Positions 35,001 through 43,900 of a DNA stretch of 64,000 nt are shown here, in pieces. Location: contig NW_024037076.1 of the NCBI RefSeq assembly GCF_015706575.1, positions 21,766,898 through 21,830,897 of the forward strand. Reading direction: 5' to 3'. Source of the stretch: Patiria miniata (Eukaryota > Echinodermata > Asteroidea > Valvatida > Asterinidae). Every line of letters starts with the position of its first letter. The stretch's first letter is position 1. The notes under the pieces are model-generated. The model was given only the letters and a program-made list of their open reading frames with translations. It was not told the origin of the DNA and made no database searches. A program made the position numbers and the translations under genes.

Positions 35001-37091
35001 TCTCCTTCGACCCTTCAAATGATTTGAAAATTATACAACGGAACTCGCTGTAGATAATGGATGTAGTTTCCAGATGCCATTGGATTCGCCATTGAAAATT
35101 CATGTCTGTTCACCATTTTTGCAATGACTAACCTTTGTTGAGATGATATGAAGAAAAAAGGGGTGCCAGGTTACAACAGTCTTTCCCGGAACATGTTTAA
35201 TATGTAAGACAGTTGAAAAATTAAAAGTACATGTAATTGCAGTTTATTTTAATCCTCAAAAATATTGGCTCCACCAGAGACGCAAACCGCAAGCACTGTA
35301 TTATAATTTTTGCCAATCACAGTAATTATTTCTCAAGTCTTTTTATTTACTGTTTACCGTTTTGTTTTTTGTATGAATAAATATCGTCAAAGGCTGAAGT
35401 TATAAAGCCCTGTGGTCATGTTTATTTTTTCATTGAGACTAAATTCATTCGTATTTGTGTCGGACACTATGTTGAATGTTATTACATCATGAATCAGAAA
35501 TACTTTGTAATTTTAACCAAAAAGAAAATTATACACCACACATGTAATTTAATAATCAATTATACCCTATTAAGAAGATCAGAAAAGAGCAATACATGTA
35601 CATGTATTCTAAATGAAAATAAAAACAAAAGGAGTAAACATTTGCACTGAGGCTGGGAAAGGGCTTGTAACATCTTCCTTGATTTTCAATGGGATGGAAA
35701 ATTTGATATTTAAATTAATTATTGGAGCATTAAAAGTCACCCCAAGTTCCTTTTTATTGAGTCTTGGTTCTGTAGAGACCCTTTTTAGCAAGCAACAGCA
35801 ATAAAACAATCTTTCCCATTGAAAATGTGCACAGTTTTCCCAATCCTGGTCAATAGAGGGCGCCCTGTTTTGAACCGCTGATTAAAATGCAAATATTTAA
35901 ATGATTGGTCACTTTGGGATTGTGGATTTTGGTTTTTCGTGATCCATATGGTCTCAGCTAATAACCTGCAAAAATTCACTTAGTTCTGAGAGGTGCGCCA
36001 AGAAAATCACTTTCTCTAAGCACATTTTGCAGCCATGCCCCGTGGTCTACTATACACTTTGCACAAATGGTGCTTTTCCCAACATGCTGACAAAGGTAAC
36101 CATGAAAGTGCCTTAATTCAGTGATTTGTGTTCTTGGGTGGGCATTAAGATTAATCTGGCCGAATGGTTGTGCAATTTAATAAGCTTGTCAGAGTAGAAG
36201 TGTGCACAACTTGTCCTGTTAACATTATAGTAGTCAAACAAGGGGCAAGATCATGGCACCAATTAACATGTTAAACGTTGAATTGGGAAGGTAGGGTTTA
36301 GCAGATCGATGAAGAAACCCCATTTTCATAGATATTTTCTTGGCAACATAATCAGTGTGATCGGACCAAGAAATATTCTCATCAAGAAAAATCCCAAGAT
36401 ACTTATACAAATGAACTTGTTCGATGGGATTTGCACCCGAGAAAAGGCAGGTATCCTTGGACGAGAACCAAATATGAAATTAGTTTTACTCACATTTAGT
36501 GTAGGTTTATGGTTCATCAACCAATGAGTTACTGGACAAAGACCATTCACCGTATCAGATTCAATGCCATCAGGGTTTGTGCCTTCAAACTTTATCATGG
36601 TGGTGTTGGCATACATGTTCACTTTTGTTCCAGAAATCGATGCTACACATGAATGTGGGATATTAATAAAAGTGATAAAAAGAAGCCAGCCAAGAATTGA
36701 CCCTTGTGGAATCCCTACATCGGATTAGCAAAACAGAGGTTATGCCATGAACCTTTGTGGCTTGTTTTGTACCTGAAAGTCATACTGGAGTCACCTTGGC
36801 CATCTTCCAGCCCTTCAAAGCCATAGCATCTTCGCATGAGCGTCAGGCGTTGTCGGCAATGCATTCGTATGTCACCCCAAGTGGTCCCCTAACTCTCCCT
36901 TTCTTACCGTTGAGGAGGTACTTGTGCATGGGGCCCATTGTGCATTGTGGTTCCTTTGTCAATTGCTAAAATATTTCTGGATTTTTTTTTTATTTCAGAG
37001 TGTAGTGGACATCTTCAAGACATTATTACAGATTATCGAGAAGAAAGATGGAGGTACACAAAAGAAAGACAACGATTGTGTTCTTCTGTGA
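19974..37091 (+). CDS. RHEB: RHEB, Ras homolog enriched in brain GTPase (7 coding exons)
   Basis: Joining 19974-20028, 25104-25175, 27378-27528, 28355-28411, 29326-29373, 30182-30263 and 36999-37091 gives 185 codons, the usual RHEB length; every intron is GT..AG and phases match. Visible motifs: P-loop GFRSVGKS with the RHEB-type Arg at the Ras Gly12 position, switch I YDPTIENTF, switch II DTAGQDEYS, guanine-binding NKKD and SSAK, and a C-terminal CaaX box CVLL. RHEB in its GTP form activates mTORC1 on lysosomal membranes and is switched off by TSC2. The P-loop is split by intron 1 in the Gly codon. The vertebrate protein ends CSVM, a farnesylation signal, whereas CVLL is a typical geranylgeranylation signal. 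I regard the identification as secure. Confidence 0.97.
20102..20570. mobile_element. Foldback MITE, TAGCCCC family, 9-bp TSD (RHEB intron 1)
   Basis: The 469-bp element starts TAGCCCCATAAATGTGGCC and ends GGCCACATTTATGGGGCTA, and its arms of more than 200 bp mirror each other nearly base for base. It is flanked by TACTATCGC at 20093-20101 and 20571-20579, a perfect 9-bp target duplication. Nine-bp duplications suggest a Mutator-like or Merlin-like transposase in trans. A second full copy is at 50408-51132. Confidence 0.88.
20580..21589. other. RHEB intron 1 segment with paired YY1-like motifs
   Basis: Around 20850-20960 the sequence becomes CpG-richer and has AAAATGGCGGCC on the plus strand and AATGGCGGCAG/GTAAGT on the minus strand, the latter an ATG with a strong donor after three codons. 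This could be a cryptic bidirectional promoter or a repeat carrying one. Repeat sequence related to the right end of the 9789-10311 insertion is at about 21170-21220. No coding exon was recognised. Confidence 0.35.
21590..21712 (+). mobile_element. Truncated left arm of a TAGCCCC foldback element
   Basis: TAGCCCCATAAATGTGGCC and the following 100 bases match the left arm of the 20102 copy, ending near CTTAGTTTGTAA, after which the 21726-22680 inverted-repeat element begins. The right arm is absent. Confidence 0.75.
21726..22680. mobile_element. Inverted-repeat element (about 955 bp)
   Basis: Left end CTAGAGACAGTTGTACGTTG pairs with right end TACAACGTAATTTTGTCTCC (imperfect), and the arms continue inward through GTGAGATT and AAGAGACC for more than 200 bp. 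An extra internal copy of the CGACTTAAAACAGAAC segment is at about 22265. Outside the ends, CTCCAGCTGAT and ATCAGCTGGAG also mirror each other, so the palindrome may extend to 21540-22740. Confidence 0.65.
22785..24262. repeat. Palindrome arms enclosing an RTE LINE
   Basis: GTTGAAGTTGCTGTG at about 22785-22800 is inverted at about 24237-24252, and the pairing continues inward through ATGCCCCAGTATTTCACAGG (22833) and its partner at about 24157-24181. The LINE fragment fills the loop, so a foldback element seems to have received a LINE insertion. The poly-A stretches at 23070 and 23188 have the AAGGCCAAA leader seen again at 60779. Confidence 0.6.
23200..24145 (-). mobile_element. RTE-clade LINE, reverse transcriptase fragment
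   Basis: One long minus-strand frame (about 300 codons) holds reverse-transcriptase blocks: IPEDFRQSIFVTIPKK, DFRTISLMSHVVKMLLRI, VCFIDYAKAFDKVHHKAM, RYADDAVLMA with the catalytic YADD, and FIYLGQMITEDGRCQDEI. This pattern is characteristic of RTE/BovB-type elements. It is truncated at both ends: no endonuclease, and the 3' part stops shortly after GKSVFNKM. The usually conserved RQG before LSP reads RKG here. It is not a host gene; the copy is young enough to stay open. Confidence 0.88.
24263..25024. other. RHEB intron 1, remaining part
   Basis: AT-rich intron with no clear repeat boundary or exon. GGGCCTGGATATGGCC near 24693 and scattered short repeats are all I can see. Confidence 0.5.
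25025..25063 (+). pseudogene. Duplicated 3' splice site and start of RHEB exon 2
   Basis: TACTTTTTGCAG followed by GAAAATCATCATTGACTA repeats, with few changes, the true acceptor and exon start 68 bp downstream (25092-25129). Use of this decoy would keep the GKSSLT P-loop codons but run into a stop after about 15 codons. It looks like a local tandem duplication of the exon 2 boundary. Confidence 0.85.
25104..25175 (+). CDS. RHEB: RHEB coding exon 2
   Basis: Completes the P-loop (GKSSLT) and encodes switch I (YDPTIEN). Acceptor TTTTTGCAG, donor A/GTAAGT. 72 bp, phase 1 at both ends. Confidence 0.97.
25176..25965. other. RHEB intron 2, first part
   Basis: Intron sequence with a short poly-C run (25396-25405) and no recognisable exon. 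A 91-codon open frame at 25558-25833 has no domain or splice context. Confidence 0.5.
25966..27084 (+). mobile_element. ATGCCCCGC element carrying a 145-bp satellite and hairpin B
   Basis: It begins ATGCCCCGCGGCGAAGCCGA and continues AGGGGCAT, a small hairpin with apex GCGGCGAAGCCGA at 25973-25985; the far end GCGGGGCAT at 27076-27084 mirrors the first nine bases. The body is the tandem satellite below, followed by a unique 150-bp tail. Two open frames of 85 codons are by-products of the repeat. Confidence 0.65.
26055..26920 (+). repeat. Satellite, six units of about 145 bp, with AGGTCA half-sites
   Basis: The landmark GTCAGCGCGATAACTTGAG occurs at 26055, 26200, 26345, 26490, 26637 and 26782, a period of 145-147 bp. 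Each unit contains GGTCAAGGGTCAAGGTCA or a one-base variant. This reads as AGGTCA-A-GGGTCA (a DR1-type pair) followed directly by AGGTCA. It lies within RHEB intron 2. Confidence 0.93.
27378..27528 (+). CDS. RHEB: RHEB coding exon 3
   Basis: Begins with the Thr codon of IENT(F) and covers switch II (DTAGQDEYSIFPQ) and the strand GYVLVYTVTSQK. Acceptor TTGTTGCAG, donor AG/GTGATC. 151 bp. Confidence 0.97.
27598..27830 (-). mobile_element. tRNA-derived SINE
   Basis: On the minus strand an A box TGGCGTAGCGG (27803-27813) and a B box GGTTCGAATCC (27762-27772) are spaced as in a tRNA, followed by a tRNA-unrelated part (CCCCAGAATATTCTTCTGGG). The tRNA-like head does not fold into a full modern tRNA, so this is a SINE and not a tRNA gene. 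It sits in RHEB intron 3, antisense to it. Confidence 0.7.
28355..28411 (+). CDS. RHEB: RHEB coding exon 4
   Basis: Encodes SFDVVKIIYEKLLDTTGNV, aligned to human SFEVIKVIHGKLLDMVGKV. Acceptor CTCATTCAG, donor AA/GTAAGT. 57 bp. Confidence 0.96.
29326..29373 (+). CDS. RHEB: RHEB coding exon 5
   Basis: Encodes VPVVLVGNKKDLHMER with the NKKD guanine-specificity motif. Acceptor TTATCTAG, donor AG/GTAATG. 48 bp. Confidence 0.97.
29429..29683. repeat. Two adjoining hairpins (RHEB intron 5)
   Basis: 29429-29509 pairs GGGCGAACATTATTGCAATG with its mirror ending TTACAATTCGCCC. 29505-29683 pairs CGCCCTTTTCACACTTCCGC with GCGGAGCGTGAAAAGAGCG through CCTCGATCTGGCAACT, around a loop near CCCGTGTCGGGG. 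They share the CGCCC junction and probably form one compound foldback element. A poly-C tract follows at about 29719-29741. Confidence 0.75.
30182..30263 (+). CDS. RHEB: RHEB coding exon 6
   Basis: Encodes VISTAEGRELANSWNANF then IESSAKQNE, containing the SAK motif of the G5 loop. Acceptor TGTAACAG, donor GAG/GTGAGT. 82 bp, ends in phase 0. Confidence 0.97.
30539..30663. repeat. Hairpin with 50-bp arms (RHEB intron 6)
   Basis: TTAGCTTATTTGAGGTATGG at 30539 mirrors CCATCATACCTCAAATAGGC near the right end, with further pairing through CACAATAGGAGGGTGCTGTTTG. The arms are 30539-30588 and 30614-30663, the loop about 25 bases. It is non-coding and MITE-like. Confidence 0.75.
30739..32045. mobile_element. 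GATCCACC-module element (1.3 kb, RHEB intron 6)
   Basis: It starts CCGCGTTCCCACTTG and ends CAAGTGGGAACGGGG. Both subterminal regions are built from short modules in both orientations (GGTGGATC, GATCCACC, GGATCTGATCC, CAATTGGGGGATC), especially dense at 31780-32035. GCGTTCCCAC occurs four times. The central 700 bp look unrelated, with alternating purine-pyrimidine CpG-rich stretches near 30955-30995. A 101-codon minus frame in the modules is a repeat artefact. Confidence 0.6.
32260..32380 (+). promoter_or_regulatory. Promoter-like region of the nested cysteine-rich gene
   Basis: Two CCAAT boxes in NF-Y context (32269-32273 and 32309-32313), a tandem NRF1-type GCATGCGCATGCGCGG (32334-32349) and a YY1-type CAAGATGGCGGC (32367-32378) lie within 110 bp, the last overlapping an ATG at 32371. 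This combination and spacing is typical of TATA-less metazoan core promoters. It lies inside RHEB intron 6 on the same strand. Confidence 0.6.
32371..34345 (+). pseudogene. Nested decayed gene, TSO1/CXC-like cysteine-rich protein
   Basis: Three exon-like pieces lie on the RHEB sense strand. 32371-32610 starts MAAAMSSSDDGDSDETK and contains VLSFSETSW. About 33525-33626, between a TTACAG acceptor and a CAAG/GTATTT donor, has FGYHQH..QCYKR. About 33999-34345, after TTGCAG, has GWKVIGDDISIHWMDLPPAP, then DSVMEFAHCSCKK, a cysteine-rich stretch CTKGQCSC and CTDLCKCTNCEN, and a C-terminal DSDIED. I recall this order from an uncharacterised gene family common in marine invertebrates, whose C-terminus resembles the CXC (TSO1/tesmin) zinc-binding motif. 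The cysteine motifs fall in more than one reading frame, so this copy seems inactivated as a protein despite its intact-looking promoter. Confidence 0.55.
33375..33420. repeat. Hairpin C with GAGGTGAAGCTGA apex
   Basis: GAATGTTCCATTC pairs with GAATGGAACATT around a centre whose 13-nt core is GAGGTGAAGCTGA (33391-33403). Two wobble changes from the common apex still allow pairing. Confidence 0.7.
34346..36234. other. RHEB intron 6, gene-free part
   Basis: AT-rich intron. ACATGTACATGT palindromes are present (about 34339 and 35596). No exon, RNA gene or clear transposon boundary was recognised; about 35613-35804 is open on both strands with no domain. Confidence 0.45.
36235..36725 (-). mobile_element. 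LINE reverse transcriptase fragment
   Basis: On the minus strand it reads DVGIPQGSILGWLLFITFIN, then MYANTTMIKFEG, TLNVSKTNFIFGSR and, in another frame, YLGIFLDENISWSDH. These are reverse-transcriptase blocks of a CR1/Jockey-type LINE. The catalytic YADD is replaced by YANT and the frame shifts at least once, so it is dead. Both ends are missing. It lies in RHEB intron 6. Confidence 0.8.
36999..37091 (+). CDS. RHEB: RHEB coding exon 7 with CaaX box CVLL
   Basis: Encodes SVVDIFKTLLQIIEKKDGG, then TQKKDNDCVLL and a stop at 37089-37091. Acceptor TTTATTTCAG with a strong T-tract, phase 0. The last four residues are a prenylation signal. Confidence 0.96.
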   Translation, partial: SVVDIFKTLLQIIEKKDGGTQKKDNDCVLL

Positions 37092-37124
37092 CCATGTCTT
37101 TACAAAAGTACCTCATCTACCAGC

Positions 37125-37130
37125 AATAAA
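37125..37130 (+). terminator. Polyadenylation signal AATAAA after RHEB
   Basis: AATAAA only 33 bases after the stop codon would give a very short 3' UTR. Further AATAAA-like words occur downstream, so the actual 3' end is not fixed. Confidence 0.4.
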
Positions 37131-39212
37131 AGGTGCACTGTCATATTTTTAATCTTGTATTACTACTAGTTGTATCAGTTAAAAAAAACAGCTTTTGACC
37201 AATCATGAGCTGTCCTACATTTTTAACTGTTCCAACACTATATTAGAGGCTAGTAGTGAAATGAATTGGGTTTGTATAAATGAAATCGCGTAAATGCTTC
37301 ATGTAAGAATATAAAAAAAACATAAGAGGCAGCGCACACACTTGAAACAATTGGAGTGAAAGCATCAGCTCCATTTCAAACCTGTGATATGTGATACTTG
37401 TGATATTTGAATAGTTCACCTCTACATTAAAACAAAGGTCCAAGGAAATGACGTAATGTTTAACACGGATGTAAATGTACAGTATATGCAGGCCTTCATT
37501 GACATGTAATCCAATAATGTAACAGGTCTTCCAAAATAGTCTCAGGCCTGAACAGGCAAAGTAGTGACTCCATCCTAATGAGTGCCCGAATTGCAAAATG
37601 GGACCAAGCATTGGTCAGCTTTCACAGTGCATTTTCTTATTTAATTACATACTACTTCTGACTTTGCCCTAAGCACACCCCTGGGCCTGCCTTTTGTTGT
37701 GAAATAATAACAACATCATTAATTTTATTCTTTTCTTTACCCTTAAAGGAAAACTTTCGTCTGGAATGCTTCAAATAACAGTTTGAATCCTAAAAAAGTA
37801 GAAAATAAACTTTCACACATTGCAAATGTGCAGTTTTCATGTAGTTGTCGCTCAAAGGAATTCATGGGTTTAAGATTTTGCTCCTCAATAATCGAAACTG
37901 TTAGAAATGCTAGTCATCACTTGAGTCCCACATGTTCTTTTGAAAACGTAAATAAATGTATGTGCGCTAGGATCGCCATGATCATAACTCTGAAACTAGA
38001 GTGAGACCTGATATTCCACAGAGAAATGTCACACATTTTTGTGGCACCAGCCTTTCGTCAAAAGTTTTGCTCAAAAATGTGATGGCTTCATTTGAATTCA
38101 CTTCTGGAAATGGGTATAGACAAAGCAAAACTCGATGCCCATCAGAATTAAACAAATGGGAGTTTTCCAACATTTTCTTCCTTAGTGTAAGATATTATGC
38201 ATATTTTCTGCAACCCAGACCTTTGAAATATGTCTTGTAAAGAATGTGACGCAAAATATTGCCAATCTCCAGACGAAAGTGCACCTTTAGAATTACTAAT
38301 ACATATGTGTAGTAATGCTTTAATCACTGTTTTTGAGAAATGTATAACCGATAGAATTGTTGAATAATGAAAGCCGGACGTTTTGCTCCAAAAGGTAACA
38401 CCATAGCCCGAGAATGATCACCAACAAATACCCAAATTGTTTCTAGGTTTAATTTTGGTGACTTGAGTAGGCAGTTAAGTTCAAAGATTTATATTTTAGC
38501 TTTGAATGTTGACGTGCATTGAAAGCAAATGCATATTTATGTTTACATCTCCCATCCAAGAAGTATGTGATTGGCTGTGTATGAACAACTTTGACTCAAA
38601 AATGTATCTGTAATTATATTTATGGTAGACTTGGAACATAGGCCTAATTGTTTTGTAATTATTTGGTTTGACGTTTTCCATATTTTGAGGGATGTTGGAT
38701 GATTTGCTGTTTATTGCTGCATTTCTAACAAAACCTTTTGAAAGTTGAATGCCGTTTAAAAAGAAAAGAGAGAACATAGTCCAGGTTATAAATGGAATTG
38801 TTGGAGTAGGTCATGATTATCTCAGATGACGTCGAAAGCGCTACGCACAATAAGAAACTTGAACATTGAATAGTCTGAACTTGTTACGGACATAATACAT
38901 ATTTCATAAGAAGCAATTTCATTTTTTTTTTAAGAAATTACACTAGTAAATGTACGATAATAATAGAAGTATAACAATAAACAATGAAGGTTAATCATTG
39001 ATGACTTATTTCCCTTGAAATTGGCACTTGGTCTCAAGAAAAATGGTACAAATAAAGAAAATGAGGAAATAGTGAATGAGAAATATGGTCTTTCCCACAC
39101 AAGTATTGTAAGGCTGTGTGTGTCCACATAGTGCAGGACAAGGTGCTATATATGTGGACTTGTGTAACCTGGGGAAAAATGACACGCTGTATGGGGGAAC
39201 TCGCACTAAATA
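37131..39212. other. RHEB downstream region
   Basis: No second gene is visible. It contains the 37743-38290 TIR element and otherwise AT-rich single-copy-like sequence up to the second copy of the segmental duplication. Part of it may be RHEB 3' UTR. Confidence 0.45.
37743..38290. mobile_element. TIR element with CTTTCGTCTGGA ends
   Basis: Left end TTAAAGGAAAACTTTCGTCT and right end AGACGAAAGTGCACCTTTAG form an imperfect 23-bp inverted repeat with a perfect CTTTCGTCTGGA core. The 548-bp interior has no transposase. No target duplication was confirmed. Confidence 0.55.
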
Positions 39213-40903
39213 GACTCTATGGGGATTTTACTAACCAATCTAATTGAAACTCGGGGACTTTGGAAGGAACGGTCGCGAGGAAATTGAATTAATAGAGACC
39301 AGAGACAAGATTTTAGATTTCAAATAAACGAAGGACAAACATAATAAAGCTGAAAATCAGGACTTAACTAAAACCAAAATGGAAATTAACTAAGGGAATA
39401 AATGTGTGCTCTGGAGGTTTTTATCACTCTGTTAAAGACCACTTAGAGTCTGGGTGCTGATAATTACCCGAGCCGGAGGCGAGGGTAATTATCAGCACCC
39501 AGACTCTAAGTGGTCTTAAACAGACTGATAAATACCGACGGAGCACATATTTATTCCCATTCATAAATACCTTTTCGGTAAGAAAAAATCATATAATTCG
39601 TTCAAAACATCCCGATTTTGTTCAACAAATTCACTTTATGCTTTTTGAAACATCCCTCTTGCAAAATAATGGAGTGTTCAGCTGGCGAGTAAGATGTAAA
39701 CAACCCTTTTATGGAGATTGACGCGCGCGTATCATGTTCTGCGCGATGTCGCGCAGAACGCACCTGGCGCGTTGCGTTTTGAATTTAGAACTATAAAATT
39801 CTGACTCCCTGGTAGTGTTGCGCATGCCTACGTGAGGATTGTGAGCGTTCAACCAATGAAACGATAAGAGGCACTGGATTTTTAGGAGTCCACATTTTAT
39901 TGTGACACTGGAAAAGTGTTTAAGACCAGCTAGCCATGTCTTTATCACCCGTTTAAGGCCGGCCACGTGACGGGCTCTCGACCAATAGGAATGGCTAAAC
40001 TGTCTGAGGTATTTATGAATAAAAATTAAAAGAAAACCAACATGACCAAATTAACACTAAAAACCTAAAATCTAAAATCAAGGACCAAGACTAATATAAT
40101 ACCAACACTGACAGTGTGTAATATAATGGATCATCTAAGACACTTTGGTAGAAAATCTACATAACATAAGTCGTTCATTTTGGTAGGTAGGTCTGTGAGT
40201 GGTTGTACCATCACTGGCACTTGTCGGGTGTTATCTCATCCACATTTGCCCCCCCCCCCCCCCCCCCCCATTTGTTTTTTAGGGTCTGGCGCCGACACTG
40301 CGTATTATTAGCACGTTCGTACGTATTATTTTGCACATTATTTTGAAAACCGACATGACTATAATATAGCAATAGGCATACGCTGGCTCAGCGGCGTAAC
40401 TGGGCTATTTTCTGGGAGCACCTGGGGGAGCACCAATTTTTGAGGGGGACACTGAAGGCAATCGATCAACTTGAGCGAGCGTAGTCTACGGAATACGCAG
40501 GTCATTTTAGCGTCAAAAGAAAAAAAAGAAAAGGTAAGAATAGTACCAGCTTCACCTACTTTGAGCTCTGTTATACTAGCTGTTCCAAAGTAATATAATC
40601 AGCGGCCATTTTCCTATAGGGGGCGCTCTTCAAAACCGGCCATTATTATGCAAGCTACGCATTATGTGCCCATTTCAGGGCGCATTGTAGGAGTTTTGGG
40701 GCTGGGTTTTCATATTCCTCGTTCATATCAAAAATATCAATACCATTTTGGAAATTAGTTACTTAAAACAAAGTGCCGCAAACTTTTATGGCAATTTTTT
40801 TTATCTGGAGGGGCCACATTTTTGCTCGAGGGGGCACATTATGTCCGCAAAAGGGGCACTTGGGTAAATGGGGGGGGGGGGGGCAAGTGCCTCCGGCCCA
40901 GCG

Positions 40904-40950
<47 letters not shown>

Positions 40951-43900
40951 TTCCGCCGCCCCTGAATATAATGTAGTGAGTCTATTGTCTTGTAGTGTTT
41001 TTTGTTAGTTAAAGACGACTGCAGTTTCATTGGCAATTAACTTGCATAGCAAGTGACCAACGAGACAACCTTGCCCCTTGCCAATTCAACCCGGCCCACT
41101 GATCCCTTGACTAATTCGCCCCTGGCAAACTCGCACCCGAGATTAAATTGTACATGTACAATGTATGTCCGCATGCAAGAGTTATTTTTATTGGCATATT
41201 TACTGAACGGCTAATTTGTGTTGAGCCTATGCTTTTTCTGTCGGAGAATTGTGGTAGGCCTAGTGTAAAGCATTGCAGGACTATGTTTTGCATTTTTTGT
41301 CTTTTACCCTGCTCAAAATGTAGAACGTGGTAGAAATGAAACCTACGAGTTATTTTTTTTCATAATTTTTTTTAACTCCTGTGTATGGCCGGCCTGACCT
41401 ACATGGGTTCAGTGCACTAATTCAAGTGCGAATTTCTACGCGAGCTCATTAGCATAAAAAGTACCCCCCCCCCACAACTTCCTTTGAAAACGAAGACCGT
41501 TTGGTATTAAAAACGGTGGAATTGTGTAAATATAGTCAAGGATCAACTTTGTGGTTTTTGGGCTTCCATCTGAGGGCAGCTTGGTAAATTACGTTTGAAA
41601 ATCGGGTCCTATTTTGCCTGAGAAAGTGGAAGGATGCCACTTGTAAAATGGCTACATGCAGGCTTGGGAACTATAAATTATGTATCACTTTTCGGGAGTT
41701 GATTTTGTTTTGGTGGGAACATTTAAAAAATGTAATAGGCTAGTGTACCAGAAATTGAAAAGAAATGAAAAGATGAAGGACAGGACAATAATTGATTTTT
41801 TGTTTGAGAAACCCCAGTGATGTCGGCTTGTGCGCGAGTCATATACTTCTACCAAGACGTGGCCTGATGGCAACATCTGCCACCGAGGGGCACAGCAGGG
41901 TATAGGCCTAAGCAGTCTCGGACCTCGGTGTACAAGAAAGGGGCGTTCGATTGACAAGTTGCAAATTTACCCGTGGTGCATCTTGTTGGGGGCTGTAGGG
42001 GTTGGAACACCATGTGACCACTCCCATTCAGTCACTGACTGATGTTATACAAGTATCTCGAAATTCAAAAAGGCAGAAGAAAGCATCACAGATTTCAACA
42101 TTTTCCGGGGGGGGGATACCCGTACCCCCTTGCTCAGGGGCGGCAGAACGCTTTTCAAACTTGGGGCAACACCAAAAAGGGGCACTTGCTCAGTAAAAGG
42201 AGTGCACCTTTCGTCGGTGCGAAAGGGGAGGAAAAAGAATATATATATGGTCCCGTTTATTTTAGAAACCTATTACGAGGAACAAATTATGAATACGTTG
42301 TCCATGCATCTAGTCTGGTTCCCAGACCAAAAGATTCTGACTATTCCCGATGAATCTTAGGTCCGGTAGCCTCCGGTAATACATTGTATTACAATTTACG
42401 TCACGTGACTAAAACGTAAGCACTATTTCACGTCGTGGACGTCCTAACGGTCCTACGTTAAGCAATTTTTTCCCCCGAGGTATACAGTTTGATGTTTCTG
42501 TAAGATAACATTGACTAATGTTGATCTGGAATCTTCAAAATTATAGGCACCCAAATAGCACTGTTAGCAGGCGGAGCCGAATGAAGACCGAGTTTTGGAA
42601 AATCTCAGTAACGGTGGTCAAATTCAAAATTGTACATGACGCAGCAAAAAGTTCGCCTGTACGATCCGAGTATATTTGATGCACAAAATCGTCGTTGAAT
42701 TTCAAGTTTTCTAAATGAAAGCAATGAATATTAATTATCAACTCATTAAAAAAAAATCATAAGCAGTTAGCAGTTAATTAAACCTATATTATATTCGGAA
42801 ATAATCGGGCGCTATCCGATTGTCGACGAAACGAATTCGGCAAACTTCGGACATTTTCGGAAAAAGGAGGAATTCCTCCCGTTTTGGTCACGTGACGTAA
42901 ATTGTAATACAGTGTATTACCGGAGGCTACCGGACCTCAACCTCGTCCCCAGGGTGTCGAGCAGTACGCGCCCACCACTACCTGCTCTCTCACCCTGGTA
43001 TTGGATCATTTTGCATGTGCAAGATTTTTGCACACGTATGCAAATGAGGAACAGTCTGGTGCCTGGATATGCATTACACATTAGCGTTTGTTTTTGTATG
43101 CGGTGTCTGGGGTAAAAACAGAGTCAATTCGTAGCAGCGCGAGCACGGCGTGAGTTACGAAAACACGATTTTTGAAATCAAACTGTTACGATCTTATCAA
43201 GACAACATGCAGTATCATATTTCATATTAATATGAGCAAATTGGAAAGGAAATTAGTATTTTCGAGAAGGCGTGGACGAATGATCGCGAAAACACGTACT
43301 GCACGTTGTGAATATATAGCACCAAGTACACGATAAAAATCCATTACTAGCCAATTGCGGTATCCAATCAGGATACAGGAAGAAAGTTTCCTATCCAGGG
43401 TTTACTATTGGAAACGCGGTTGGAAATAAAGTAAGCACTGGGGACGAGGTTGCGTACCCATGGAAAGAGGCGAATCTTAGAAACGTTATTTTTCAGTCGG
43501 ATACTACTTGTATAGCAGCAATTTTCTTTTTCTTTTCTGATCCGATGCTCTGGAGGATTTTTTTAAAAGGGAAATAAAGTCCGAAATCCGTACCAAGTTG
43601 AAAAATAGTAGCCTCCACTCCAGCCTGGTTTTAATAAAATGCCCAATAGGAAAGCGCACAGGTACCCCATATAGTTGTGTAATAAAAAAATATCGCTGCC
43701 TGGAGAATCACGTGCTGGAGGACAAAAATGCGCGCTAGACGTAAAGAACGCAACGCCATTTACGCGCACAATGCGTGTCTATTTCTGTTACTTGAGACCT
43801 TCTGCTAACAAGAGAAAAAATAAGAGAACACCGTTCTCATAATGTTGGAACCCCATTCTACACTTGTTGTTTATTTCAAAATAGATAAATATGATTATGA

